DNA from: RGEC01 sp964475595
Lineage (GTDB): Bacteria; Bacteroidota; Bacteroidia; NS11-12g; UBA955
Assembly: GCA_964475595.1 (NCBI GenBank)
Contig: CAYYXG010000013.1
Coordinates: forward strand, 11,495 to 75,494
DNA length: 64,000 nt
Direction: 5' to 3'
Part shown: positions 56,287 to 64,000 of the stretch, piece after piece
How positions within the stretch are numbered: the stretch's first letter is position 1
How the letters are laid out: every line of letters starts with the position of its first letter
Notes under the pieces: model-generated
Database searches by the model: none
What the model was told of the DNA's origin: nothing
Seen by the model: the letters and a program-made list of their open reading frames with translations, nothing else
Position numbers and translations under genes: made by a program

Positions 56287-57636
56287 CTACAACAAGCTGT
56301 TGGCAAGGTTTGCCAGCGAGCTTCTTTCACCCTTTTCCAGTGTAATATGGGCATACAAGGGCTGATTTCTCATTCTGTCTATCAGGTAGCTTAATCCATT
56401 TGATTGTGCATCCAAATAGGGGGTGTCAATTTGATTAATATCGCCGGTAAAAACGATTTTAGTCCCCTCTCCGGCGCGGGTAATAATCGTTTTTATTTCA
56501 AGCGGAGTAAGGTTTTGGGCCTCATCTACAATAAACATGATATTACTAAGACTTCTGCCCCTGATATAAGCCAACGGGGTTACCATCAGTTTTTCGGTAT
56601 CCACCAGCTCTTTAATTCTTTGATTTTCCTTCGAGGTTTCCTTAAACTGACTTTGGATAAATTTAAGGTTATCCCAAAGCGGCTCCATGTAGGGGTTGAT
56701 TTTAGCTTTAATATCGCCCGGCAAATATCCAATGTCTTTATTATTGAGGGGAATGATGGGGCGTGCCAGAAAAATTTGCCTGAAAGCGCTGCGGTTTTCC
56801 AGAGCACATGCAAGCGCGATAAGGGTTTTGCCGGTTCCTGCAACCCCTTGTATCGAAACAAGACGGATGTTGTCGTTCATGAGCGCGTGCATCGCAAATG
56901 CCTGCTCGGCGTTTTTGGGTTTAATGCCGCAAGCATAAGATTTTTCAACGCGTTCCAACAAGTTGTTTTCAGGGTTGTAGTAAGCAAGCGTGCTGTTTTT
57001 GTTGTTTTTAATAATGAAATAGTGATTGGCAACAGGTTTTGAATCTGAAATAGGAGCAGGCTCCGCTTGTCCCTGATGGTGAAGGGTGTCTATAATTTGA
57101 CTATCGTTGGTTTCTATCAACGTAATCCCTTTATACAGCCCTTCTACATTTTTAATTTTTCCTGTTTCGTAATCCTCAGAATTAAGGTTTAAAGAACGCG
57201 CTTTTAGTCGCAAATTGACATCTTTTGTAACCAAAACCACTTTTCTTCCGGGATGTAACTCTTGCATGTGCAAGGCCGCATTAAGAATTTTGTGATCCGC
57301 TTTTTTGTCTCCAAAAACCTTGGTTGCATCCAGCGATGATCGCTCATCCATTATCACAGAAAAAGAACCCCCGGCTCTGGGGGCAAGAGAAATCCACCCG
57401 CTAAGAGCCGTCCCATTGCTTAGCTTATCCACAAAGCGTATAAACTCCCTCGCCTCAAAATTTAGGGTGTCATTGCCCTTTTTAAAATTGTCTAGCTCCT
57501 CCAACACAGTAATCGGTATGGCAATGTCGTGTTCTTCAAAATTCAAAATGGCATTGTGGTCATACAGAATTACAGATGTATCCAACACAAAAATTTTTGT
57601 GACGGTTTCCGCGTTCTTTTTTTTGGCTTTAGGCAT
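56287..57636 (-). CDS. PIN-PhoH fusion ATPase
   Basis: 449 residues. The N-terminal PIN domain (about 1-150) holds FVLDTSVILYDHNAI, PITVLEELDNFKKG and VVLVTKDVNLRLKA, with acidic residues for RNA cleavage. The C-terminal PhoH domain has Walker A VQGVAGTGKT-type SIQGVAGTGKTLIALACALE, Walker B IVDEAQNLT and FTGDINQID. PhoH/PIN2 proteins couple RNA helicase-like ATPase activity to RNase action. Its promoter is not obvious; it is divergent from carB. Confidence 0.93.
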   Translation of the reverse strand: MPKAKKKNAETVTKIFVLDTSVILYDHNAILNFEEHDIAIPITVLEELDNFKKGNDTLNFEAREFIRFVDKLSNGTALSGWISLAPRAGGSFSVIMDERSSLDATKVFGDKKADHKILNAALHMQELHPGRKVVLVTKDVNLRLKARSLNLNSEDYETGKIKNVEGLYKGITLIETNDSQIIDTLHHQGQAEPAPISDSKPVANHYFIIKNNKNSTLAYYNPENNLLERVEKSYACGIKPKNAEQAFAMHALMNDNIRLVSIQGVAGTGKTLIALACALENRSAFRQIFLARPIIPLNNKDIGYLPGDIKAKINPYMEPLWDNLKFIQSQFKETSKENQRIKELVDTEKLMVTPLAYIRGRSLSNIMFIVDEAQNLTPLEIKTIITRAGEGTKIVFTGDINQIDTPYLDAQSNGLSYLIDRMRNQPLYAHITLEKGERSSLANLANSLL

Positions 57637-57740
57637 GTGCGTTGCAAATTGTTTGCCTCAAAAATCCACCAAAGAACAGGCAGTTTGATGTTAAATTAAC
57701 GTAAATTATCAACACCCCCAAAAATCAGGCCCATGCCCGC

Positions 57741-57748
57741 TAACTTTG
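57741..57748 (+). promoter_or_regulatory. -7 box (TAACTTTG) for carB
   Basis: Lies 14 nt before the carB ATG at 57763. The upstream ATG at 57733 would place the box inside the gene and is rejected. Confidence 0.55.
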
Positions 57749-57762
57749 TGCAATTTTGGACC

Positions 57763-60579
57763 ATGCCCAAAGACTCATCCATCAAACACGTTCTCATCAT
57801 CGGCTCCGGACCCATCATCATTGGGCAAGCCTGCGAATTTGACTACTCCGGCTCTCAGGCCGCAAGAAGCCTACGTGAGGAGGGCATCACCGTGTCGCTC
57901 ATCAACAGCAATCCCGCCACCATCATGACCGACAAAATGAATGCCGATCATGTGTACCTGTGGCCGCTAACCCCTGAAAGCATTGAGAAAATCCTGCAGG
58001 AACAGCAAATTGACTGTGTGTTGCCTACCATGGGCGGCCAAACAGCGCTAAACCTGGCCAAAGAGTGCGATGAACTGGGCATCTGGAGCAAACACAATTG
58101 CAGCATTATCGGAGTGAACATCGAGGCCATAGACAAAATGGAAGACCGCGACAAGTTCAAAGACCTGATGATAGAACTGGGCGTGGGTGTGGCCGAAAGT
58201 CAGATTGCCAATAGCTTTCTGGAAGGCAAAGAAATTGCCCAGCGCATCGGCTTTCCCTTGGTGATTCGCCCCAGCTACACACTGGGCGGTACGGGCGGTA
58301 GCATCGTTTTCAAAAAAGAAGAATTTGATGCGGCCCTCCAACGCGGCCTGGAAGCCAGTCCTGTGCATGAAGTACTTGTGGAGCAGGCGGTGATGGGATG
58401 GAAAGAATACGAGCTGGAATTGCTGCGCGACGGAAAAGACGACATCGCCGTTATATGCACCATCGAAAACTTCGATCCCATGGGCATTCACACCGGCGAC
58501 AGCATCACCGTTGCCCCCGCCATGACCCTCAGCGATGTGTGCTTTCAGCGCATGCGCGACATGGCCTTCAAAATGATGCGCAGTATGGGTGTGTTTGCCG
58601 GCGGTTGCAATGTGCAGTTCTCGGTAAACCCCGAAAACGAAGACATCATTGCCATTGAAATCAATCCCCGAGTGAGCCGTAGTTCGGCACTGGCCAGCAA
58701 AGCCACCGGTTATCCCATTGCCAAAATAGCCGCCAAACTGGCCATAGGTTATTACCTGGATGAACTCATGAATCCGGTTACCAAAACCACCAGTGCGTTT
58801 TTTGAACCGGCCATTGATTATGTAATCGTAAAAATTCCCCGCTGGAATTTTGATAAATTTCACGGAGCAGACCGCCGCCTGGGCTTCCAGATGAAGAGCG
58901 TGGGCGAGGTGATGGCCATTGGCAGAAGCTTTCAGGAGGCCTTGCAAAAGGCGTGTCAGAGCTTGGAAATAGGACGACATGGTTTGGGTGCAGATCGCCC
59001 GGCTGAAAGAAATCTTGAGGTGCTTGCCGAAGGCCTGGAACGCGCCAGCTGGAACCGGGTGTTTCAGGTATACGACGCACTCAGTCTGGGGCTACCCATC
59101 AGCACCGTGCAGAAAATGACCAAAATAGACCGGTGGTTTCTGGAACAGGTGGCAGAACTGGTAAAAACCAGCAACGAAATCAAGCGCTATCAGATCAACA
59201 ATCTGCCCGAAGAACTGCTGAGAACCGCTAAAGAAAAAGGATTTAGTGATGAGCAAATTGCCTGGCTCATGGGAAACTGCAGCGCAGAAGATGTATACGA
59301 AAAACGCAAAGCACTCGGAATACGTCGCGTTTATAAAATGGTTGATACTTGCAGTGCAGAATTTCCAAGCCCTACCAACTACTTCTATTCCACTTTTGAT
59401 GGCGAGAATGAAAGCAATTTTACTGACCGCAAAAAGGTCGTTGTGCTGGGTAGTGGTCCCAACCGTATCGGGCAGGGCATTGAGTTTGACTACAGTTGTG
59501 TACACGGTATTTTAGCTGCCCGCGAGGCCGGATATGAAGCCATAATGGTGAATTGCAACCCCGAAACCGTAAGCACGGATTTCGATATGGCCGATAAGCT
59601 GTATTTCGAACCGGTGTATTGGGAGCATCTGTGGGAATTGATTGAATACGAAAAACCCGAGGGCGTAATTGTGCAGCTGGGTGGCCAAACCGCCTTGAAA
59701 CTGGCCGAGAAACTCCACGCGAAAGGCATCAAAATCATTGGCACTAGCTTCCCTGACATGGATATGTCCGAGGATCGCGGCCTTTTCAGCGATTTGCTTG
59801 CAGAATTAAATATTCCATACCCCAAATACGGTGTGGCGCTGAATGCCGAGGAAGCCATCAAAATTGCCAACGAAGTGGGTTACCCGGTATTGGTTCGTCC
59901 CAGCTATGTGTTAGGCGGCCAGGGCATGGTAATCGTTATCAACGACGAGGACCTGGAAAAAGCCGTGGTGAAACTCATGGGCGATTTGCCCGGAAATCGC
60001 GTATTGATTGACCATTTTTTGGACCGGGCTGAAGAAGCCGAAAGCGACAGCATTTGCGACGGTGAAGATGTACACATCATAGGGATGATGGAGCACATTG
60101 AGCCCGCCGGTATTCACAGCGGCGATAGCAGCGCAGTTTTACCACCCTTCAGTCTGTCTGACAATGTCAAACAACAGATGGAAGAATACACCAAACGCCT
60201 GGCGTTGAAAATGAATATCAGGGGACTGCTGAACATACAGTTCGCCATCAAAGACGAGAAAGTATATGTAATTGAAGCCAACCCCCGAGCCAGCCGCACC
60301 GTTCCTTTTATCTGCAAGGCGTACGATGTGCCCTATGTGAACATGGCCACCAAGGTGATGTTGGGGGTTAATAAAATCAAAGACTTTAGCATCCCTCCGC
60401 GCCCGCCCGGCTATGCCATTAAACAACCGGTGTTTTCATTCAACAAGTTCCCCGGAGTAAGCCGAGAACTGGGCCCCGAAATGAAAAGTACCGGCGAAAG
60501 CATTTTGTTTATTAAAGACCTGTTAGACCCTACTTTCAGGGAACTATACAAAATGAAGAGCGTGTATTTGAGCTATTAA
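57763..60579 (+). CDS. carB: Carbamoyl-phosphate synthase large subunit, without C-terminal allosteric domain
   Basis: 938 residues. Makes carbamoyl phosphate for arginine and pyrimidines with the CarA glutaminase. Both ATP-grasp halves are present: first half LIIGSGPIIIGQACEFDYSG and PLVIRPSYTLGGTGGS; second half VLGSGPNRIGQGIEFDYSC, and PVLVRPSYVLGGQGM. The enzyme ends at about residue 938 just after STGESILFIKDLL, whereas E. coli CarB has 1073 residues with a UMP/ornithine/IMP-binding MGS-type domain at the end. This short form occurs in other Bacteroidota. carA is not in the window. Confidence 0.96.
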   Translation: MPKDSSIKHVLIIGSGPIIIGQACEFDYSGSQAARSLREEGITVSLINSNPATIMTDKMNADHVYLWPLTPESIEKILQEQQIDCVLPTMGGQTALNLAKECDELGIWSKHNCSIIGVNIEAIDKMEDRDKFKDLMIELGVGVAESQIANSFLEGKEIAQRIGFPLVIRPSYTLGGTGGSIVFKKEEFDAALQRGLEASPVHEVLVEQAVMGWKEYELELLRDGKDDIAVICTIENFDPMGIHTGDSITVAPAMTLSDVCFQRMRDMAFKMMRSMGVFAGGCNVQFSVNPENEDIIAIEINPRVSRSSALASKATGYPIAKIAAKLAIGYYLDELMNPVTKTTSAFFEPAIDYVIVKIPRWNFDKFHGADRRLGFQMKSVGEVMAIGRSFQEALQKACQSLEIGRHGLGADRPAERNLEVLAEGLERASWNRVFQVYDALSLGLPISTVQKMTKIDRWFLEQVAELVKTSNEIKRYQINNLPEELLRTAKEKGFSDEQIAWLMGNCSAEDVYEKRKALGIRRVYKMVDTCSAEFPSPTNYFYSTFDGENESNFTDRKKVVVLGSGPNRIGQGIEFDYSCVHGILAAREAGYEAIMVNCNPETVSTDFDMADKLYFEPVYWEHLWELIEYEKPEGVIVQLGGQTALKLAEKLHAKGIKIIGTSFPDMDMSEDRGLFSDLLAELNIPYPKYGVALNAEEAIKIANEVGYPVLVRPSYVLGGQGMVIVINDEDLEKAVVKLMGDLPGNRVLIDHFLDRAEEAESDSICDGEDVHIIGMMEHIEPAGIHSGDSSAVLPPFSLSDNVKQQMEEYTKRLALKMNIRGLLNIQFAIKDEKVYVIEANPRASRTVPFICKAYDVPYVNMATKVMLGVNKIKDFSIPPRPPGYAIKQPVFSFNKFPGVSRELGPEMKSTGESILFIKDLLDPTFRELYKMKSVYLSY

Positions 60580-60587
60580 ACAACCCT

Positions 60588-62579
60588 CTATTCGCTTATT
60601 ATAACCGGCATTTTCCGAACAGCACCATTACCCCACTCAACCTGCAGAAAATACAAACCGGGCGCTAAATTTTTAATTGCAACAGACGTTTTGTGGCGTT
60701 GGATATTACCGACTTTAATGCACCGTCCTTTTGTGTCGAATAGCGTGTAAGTAAAAGGGGTGTTTTGTGCAGAAACCCATAATTCGTCAATAGCAGGAAC
60801 CGGCCATACAAGAAATTCGGGACGGGCTGAAAAGTTATGAAGGGAGCTACCCCCAACCCAAATGGCAGCGTTTTCTGTAATTTCTTCACAGGACCCTTCA
60901 TTCACCTTGCATCGAAAAAGCTGATTGTTATTAGACAATGAAAGATTGCTAATCTGAAGTAGTCGCGTTTTCGTGCCGGAATATTGGCCCGCATCATCCA
61001 GGTTTTGAAAACCGAAACCCACATTGCTTTGCCATTGGTAAGAAACCCCAGTTGACGTATCTGCTTTAACCTCCAAAACAATAGTGCTTCCCGGCAGCGC
61101 ATTCACAGATTCGGGGGACTTTTGTATGAGCTTACATGGTGGCTCTACAATAAATTGACCCATCATGCCATGGTCTTCATGGGTGAGCATGTGGCAGTGA
61201 TACATGTAAGGAATTGAATCATCGTAGAAGTCGGTGAACTTGGCAATAAAACGAACCACGCCATTGCCCCCAGGCACCACCACCACGTCTTTTCTGCCCT
61301 GAAGGGATGCCGCTGGGGTTGCCCCATTCACCGACAACACAAAAAAATGAACATTGTGAATATGAAAAGGGTGCGCAATGGGAGTCTGATTTCTTAGCTC
61401 CCAAATTTCTGTATTGTTGAAAGGCACCCTGTAGTTGATGACGTTCATGTCAAAATGGGCGTTATTAATCATGAACGGGCCATTGATAGCACCCGGACCC
61501 ATAACCGATGACATAAAGGTTAGTGTGCGGGTGGTGTTGGCGCTGTTTTCTGCCCACGGGGTAAAAGAAACCAAGGATGTAGGCATGCTTTTTATTCCGC
61601 CGGGTTTTTGGGCCACAACGCGCATTTCTACAAGGTTAAAATCAGCACCATTTAACGGATTACTGCTGTAATTGGGTATAACCTGACCGGCACCCATGCC
61701 AGGTTGTCTTGCACCATAATAAGCATTGGGAATTTCGCTACCATAGTTTTTTAGGTAAACGGTATTGCCGGAAAGCCCATCCAGCTGAACCAACAACTCT
61801 GCTCGCTCACCGGGGGCTAACATCAAACGGGTTAGCTTAACCGGAGCTTTTAGCAGGCCTCCATCACTGCCAATCTGGAAAAACTCCCGATTGTCTGAAA
61901 GGCCTAATAAAAAAACACGTTCCGAAGCGCCGTTCAACACCCGAAGCCGAATCACTTGCGCAGGCACTTCAACATAGGGTTTACGGGTGGCGTTTACAAA
62001 AAGGGCCGTATCAAGTGCGGATGCTTCGGTAATAATTTCCTGATTCACATCAAATGCTTTCGTCTGCAATATTAATGGGATATCATCCACGCCATAGGTG
62101 CGTGGAAGCGGTAGTGCCGCCTCGGCAGAGTCACGGACGATAATTAATCCGGCCAGGCCCATTTGAACCTGAGCATGGGTTTTCTCGTGGAGATGCGGAT
62201 GATACCAATGCGTGGAAGCATGGTCAAGCACCTCAAAAGAAGGAGACCAGGTTTTTCCGGTGTCAATGACAGTGTGTGGTCCACCGTCATTTTTGGGCGC
62301 CACATGCACCCCATGCCAATGAACGGTAGTGTGTTCGCCAAGGTTGTTTTTTACATTGATGCTAATGTTTTGATGTTTTTTTAGCAGGAGTGTCGGCCCG
62401 AGTATATTGCCATTAAAACCCATGGTTCGGCTGCTTTTTCCAGGATGGAAAGCAAAAGAACCGTTTTGCATGGTTAAATTAAACAAAAATCCAGACAACG
62501 TGTCTGGAATCATTAGTGGGTTTTGGCCCCATAAGCCAACAGGAATAATCCATAACAACAACAATTGAAATATTCGCAT
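60588..62579 (-). CDS. Secreted multicopper oxidase with T9SS sorting domain
   Basis: 663 residues. Signal peptide MRIFQLLLLWIIPVGLWGQ. Three cupredoxin-like domains with all copper motifs: HWHG (87-90), HPHLH (127-131), HPFHIH in the third domain, and HCHMLTHEDHGMM for type 1/trinuclear copper. The CueO/bilirubin-oxidase/laccase type is likely; metal or phenol oxidation is inferred. After an Ig-like insert (SYQWQSNVGFGFQ) comes a T9SS type A tail of about 75 residues beginning SARPEFLVWPVPAIDELWV and ending APGLYFLQVEW. It is convergent with carB, 8 nt apart. Confidence 0.93.
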   Translation of the reverse strand: MRIFQLLLLWIIPVGLWGQNPLMIPDTLSGFLFNLTMQNGSFAFHPGKSSRTMGFNGNILGPTLLLKKHQNISINVKNNLGEHTTVHWHGVHVAPKNDGGPHTVIDTGKTWSPSFEVLDHASTHWYHPHLHEKTHAQVQMGLAGLIIVRDSAEAALPLPRTYGVDDIPLILQTKAFDVNQEIITEASALDTALFVNATRKPYVEVPAQVIRLRVLNGASERVFLLGLSDNREFFQIGSDGGLLKAPVKLTRLMLAPGERAELLVQLDGLSGNTVYLKNYGSEIPNAYYGARQPGMGAGQVIPNYSSNPLNGADFNLVEMRVVAQKPGGIKSMPTSLVSFTPWAENSANTTRTLTFMSSVMGPGAINGPFMINNAHFDMNVINYRVPFNNTEIWELRNQTPIAHPFHIHNVHFFVLSVNGATPAASLQGRKDVVVVPGGNGVVRFIAKFTDFYDDSIPYMYHCHMLTHEDHGMMGQFIVEPPCKLIQKSPESVNALPGSTIVLEVKADTSTGVSYQWQSNVGFGFQNLDDAGQYSGTKTRLLQISNLSLSNNNQLFRCKVNEGSCEEITENAAIWVGGSSLHNFSARPEFLVWPVPAIDELWVSAQNTPFTYTLFDTKGRCIKVGNIQRHKTSVAIKNLAPGLYFLQVEWGNGAVRKMPVIISE

Positions 62580-62583
62580 TTTA

Positions 62584-62591
62584 CAAAACTA
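62584..62591 (-). promoter_or_regulatory. -7 box (TAGTTTTG) for the multicopper oxidase gene
   Basis: The box ends 4 nt before the ATG at 62579. Confidence 0.55.
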
Positions 62592-62603
62592 CTCACGGCG
62601 GAG

Positions 62604-62611
62604 TATCTTTG
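62604..62611 (+). promoter_or_regulatory. -7 box (TATCTTTG) for dtd
   Basis: Lies 36 nt before the dtd ATG at 62648 and back-to-back with the multicopper oxidase promoter. Confidence 0.5.
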
Positions 62612-62647
62612 TGTAACCAAAGTTACAATTTAAAGAATAGCACATCC

Positions 62648-63094
62648 ATGAAAGCCATCATACAGCGTGTTTCCTTAGCATCCGTATCGGTTGGCGGTGA
62701 ATGTGTCGGCGAAATTAAAGCCGGATTGCTTGTGCTTTTGGGCATCTGCCAATCCGACACTTCCGAAGATGCTGTTTGGCTTGCATCAAAAGTGGCCAAT
62801 CTTCTCGTTTTTAATGATGCAGAAGGCAAGATGAATCTGAGCGTTGCAGACATAAGCGGCGACGTATTGCTGGTCAGCCAGTTTACCATATATGGAGATG
62901 CCAGAAAGGGAAACCGCCCCTCGTTTGTGCAAGCCGCAAGGCCTGAAATCGCCGAGCCACTCTATCACCATGTTATTGGTGCACTTCAGGAATATCTTGG
63001 CAAACAAGTGCAGACCGGGGTTTTTGGTGCCGACATGCAGGTTTTTCTGGTCAACGACGGACCGGTTACCATCATCATAGAAAGCCCACAATAA
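62648..63094 (+). CDS. dtd: D-aminoacyl-tRNA deacylase
   Basis: 148 residues. Removes D-amino acids (and glycine) mischarged on tRNA. Marks: MKAIIQRVSLASVSVGGE, GLLVLLGICQ, LLVSQFTIYGDARKGNRPSF and the cross-subunit GPVT in FLVNDGPVTI. The ATG at 62648 matches the family start; the frame upstream to 62609 is not conserved-like. Confidence 0.95.
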   Translation: MKAIIQRVSLASVSVGGECVGEIKAGLLVLLGICQSDTSEDAVWLASKVANLLVFNDAEGKMNLSVADISGDVLLVSQFTIYGDARKGNRPSFVQAARPEIAEPLYHHVIGALQEYLGKQVQTGVFGADMQVFLVNDGPVTIIIESPQ

Positions 63095-63132
63095 AAAGGG
63101 TGTGGTAAATATCCTGGCGTTTTGTTGGCCTG

Positions 63133-63981
63133 TTAAAACACAACAATTTCAGGGATGTGCTCGTAAATACGATTGTCTATTAATCGCACACCCTCCACAT
63201 AACCGGCAAAAACCACTGCGGTTTTTCTATCAACCAACTCCATGGCCGGCCCCATATCAGGTAACGAAACCAACTCAAGGTACTCAATCTGAACCCCATG
63301 TTTTTCCAGATAATCCCGCGCCTCTGCCAGCCCCGAGTCCAGCGTTTTTCCAATCAATGCCAACTGAAGCGCCCAATTTATAGAACCCGCCAGTTTTAAA
63401 CCACCCTCCGAGAGCCGCACATTCCTGCTGCTGAGCGCTAATCCGGATTGAGGGTCTCGTTTGGTATATACATTGTGCTGCCGGATTTCCGGAAAATATT
63501 GCGACAACAGCTTTTCTACCACCAAACATTGTTGCAGGTCTTTTTGTCCAAAAAACACGTCTGCCGGATTTAGTAAAGTAAACAATCGATGCAGCACTTT
63601 TACCACACCTTCAAAATGTCCTGGCCGGAATTGTCCCTCAAATACATGATCAAGCGTGCCTAAATCTACGGAAACTTCAGGCAGACCTTCCGGGTAAAGC
63701 TCTTCTGTTTCCGGTAAAAAGACGGCATCCACACCAATGCTGTTTAATAGCTGTAGATCCAGCGCAATAGTTCGCGGGTATTTTTCCAGGTCTTCCTTGT
63801 TGTTGAATTGTGCCGGATTCACAAAAATGCTTACCAAAACAGGATTCCCCAACACCTTCGCTTTTTCAACCAAAGTCAAATGTCCCGCGTGAAGAGCACC
63901 CATCGTGGGGACAAAAGAAACAGTGTCGTTTTGACGTTTTGTCCAGCGGGTAATACCCTGAATATGATGAAAAACTTTCAA
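63133..63981 (-). CDS. panC: Pantothenate synthetase
   Basis: 282 residues. Joins pantoate and beta-alanine to pantothenate with ATP. Marks: PTMGALHAGHLTLVEKAK, VNPAQFNNKEDLEKYPRT, FGQKDLQQ and SSRNVRLSE. Start is TTG at 63981, as no ATG precedes the family N-terminus (KVFHHIQGI). It supplies the pantothenate used by coaX at the other end of the window. Confidence 0.95.
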   Translation of the reverse strand: MKVFHHIQGITRWTKRQNDTVSFVPTMGALHAGHLTLVEKAKVLGNPVLVSIFVNPAQFNNKEDLEKYPRTIALDLQLLNSIGVDAVFLPETEELYPEGLPEVSVDLGTLDHVFEGQFRPGHFEGVVKVLHRLFTLLNPADVFFGQKDLQQCLVVEKLLSQYFPEIRQHNVYTKRDPQSGLALSSRNVRLSEGGLKLAGSINWALQLALIGKTLDSGLAEARDYLEKHGVQIEYLELVSLPDMGPAMELVDRKTAVVFAGYVEGVRLIDNRIYEHIPEIVVF

Positions 63982-64000
63982 TAAAAATTAAAAATATCCT

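Noticed and set aside
58048..58980. 310-codon open frame antisense to carB
   Set aside because: A shadow of the strongly biased carB coding sequence; its His- and Phe-rich translation resembles no family.

Overview
The window is from a member of the Bacteroidota, probably the Chitinophagales/Sphingobacteriales side, though the genus cannot be told from sequence alone. Evidence: type IX secretion (T9SS) C-terminal sorting domains of both the A and B kind, many TAnnTTTG (-7) promoter boxes typical of the phylum, almost no Shine-Dalgarno sequences before start codons, and gene neighbours usual for the group (nusB-DUF1573-yajC-coaE, mnmG next to a Big_5-type lipoprotein, paired M16 proteases, DUF6089, a CarB without its C-terminal allosteric domain). 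No rRNA, tRNA, CRISPR array, transposase or integrase was seen.

Layout. 1-5586: a truncated secreted formylglycine-generating-enzyme-like protein, a polytopic membrane glycosyltransferase, then a divergent run coaX, an outer-membrane protein, lptC and a small membrane protein. 5587-11215 (-): a TPR protein, polA, and a secreted GH16 glycosidase. 11276-14671 (+): era, nusB, a DUF1573 lipoprotein, yajC, coaE, ending at a clear terminator. 14715-21310 (-): a lipoprotein, enoyl-CoA hydratase, a B12-binding mutase subunit, DUF2461, comB, pth, an L,D-transpeptidase, a LolC/E-type permease, rbfA, aroQ. 21370-30456 (-): two tandem ~1480-residue secreted paralogs with a glycine-rich head, C-type lectin domain and T9SS tail, followed upstream by a membrane-anchored AraC-type regulator. 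31796-34705 (+): an epimerase, a DUF6089 outer-membrane protein, purQ and a 32-residue open frame with an unusually strong Shine-Dalgarno sequence. 34702-47717 (-): prfA, a secreted protein, lpxH, pheS, an AT-rich gap, a Big_5-type lipoprotein, mnmG, ybeY, a T9SS type B protein, an M16 pair, a PH-like membrane protein and ssb. 48244-51131 (-): two glycosyltransferases and GDP-L-fucose synthase. 51210-54775: an intact threonine aldolase, three accessory genes (small membrane protein, CPBP protease, PadR) and a displaced second 3' end of threonine aldolase. 54787-64000: a membrane glycosyltransferase-like protein, a REP-type repeat, a PIN-PhoH ATPase, carB, a T9SS multicopper oxidase, dtd and panC.

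How it fits together. Most genes are housekeeping: cofactors (coaX, coaE, panC for CoA), translation (era, rbfA, prfA, pheS, pth, dtd, mnmG, ybeY), replication (polA, ssb) and envelope building (lptC, lpxH, LolC/E, L,D-transpeptidase, surface glycan enzymes). Secreted T9SS cargo is scattered among them.

Most notable are: (1) four near-perfect parS-like palindromes within 4.3 kb (38644-42876), one just upstream of the mnmG start, suggesting an origin-proximal chromosome-partition region; (2) a duplicated and displaced threonine aldolase 3' end with a sharp 125-bp near-identical block, reading as a one-sided recombination scar around a three-gene cargo; (3) the 32-codon frame with an AAGGAGGT Shine-Dalgarno sequence in a phylum that avoids them; and (4) a repeated arrangement with the -7 box only 4-8 nt before the start codon, implying leaderless or nearly leaderless mRNAs, twice with the upstream stop codon forming the first three bases of the box.
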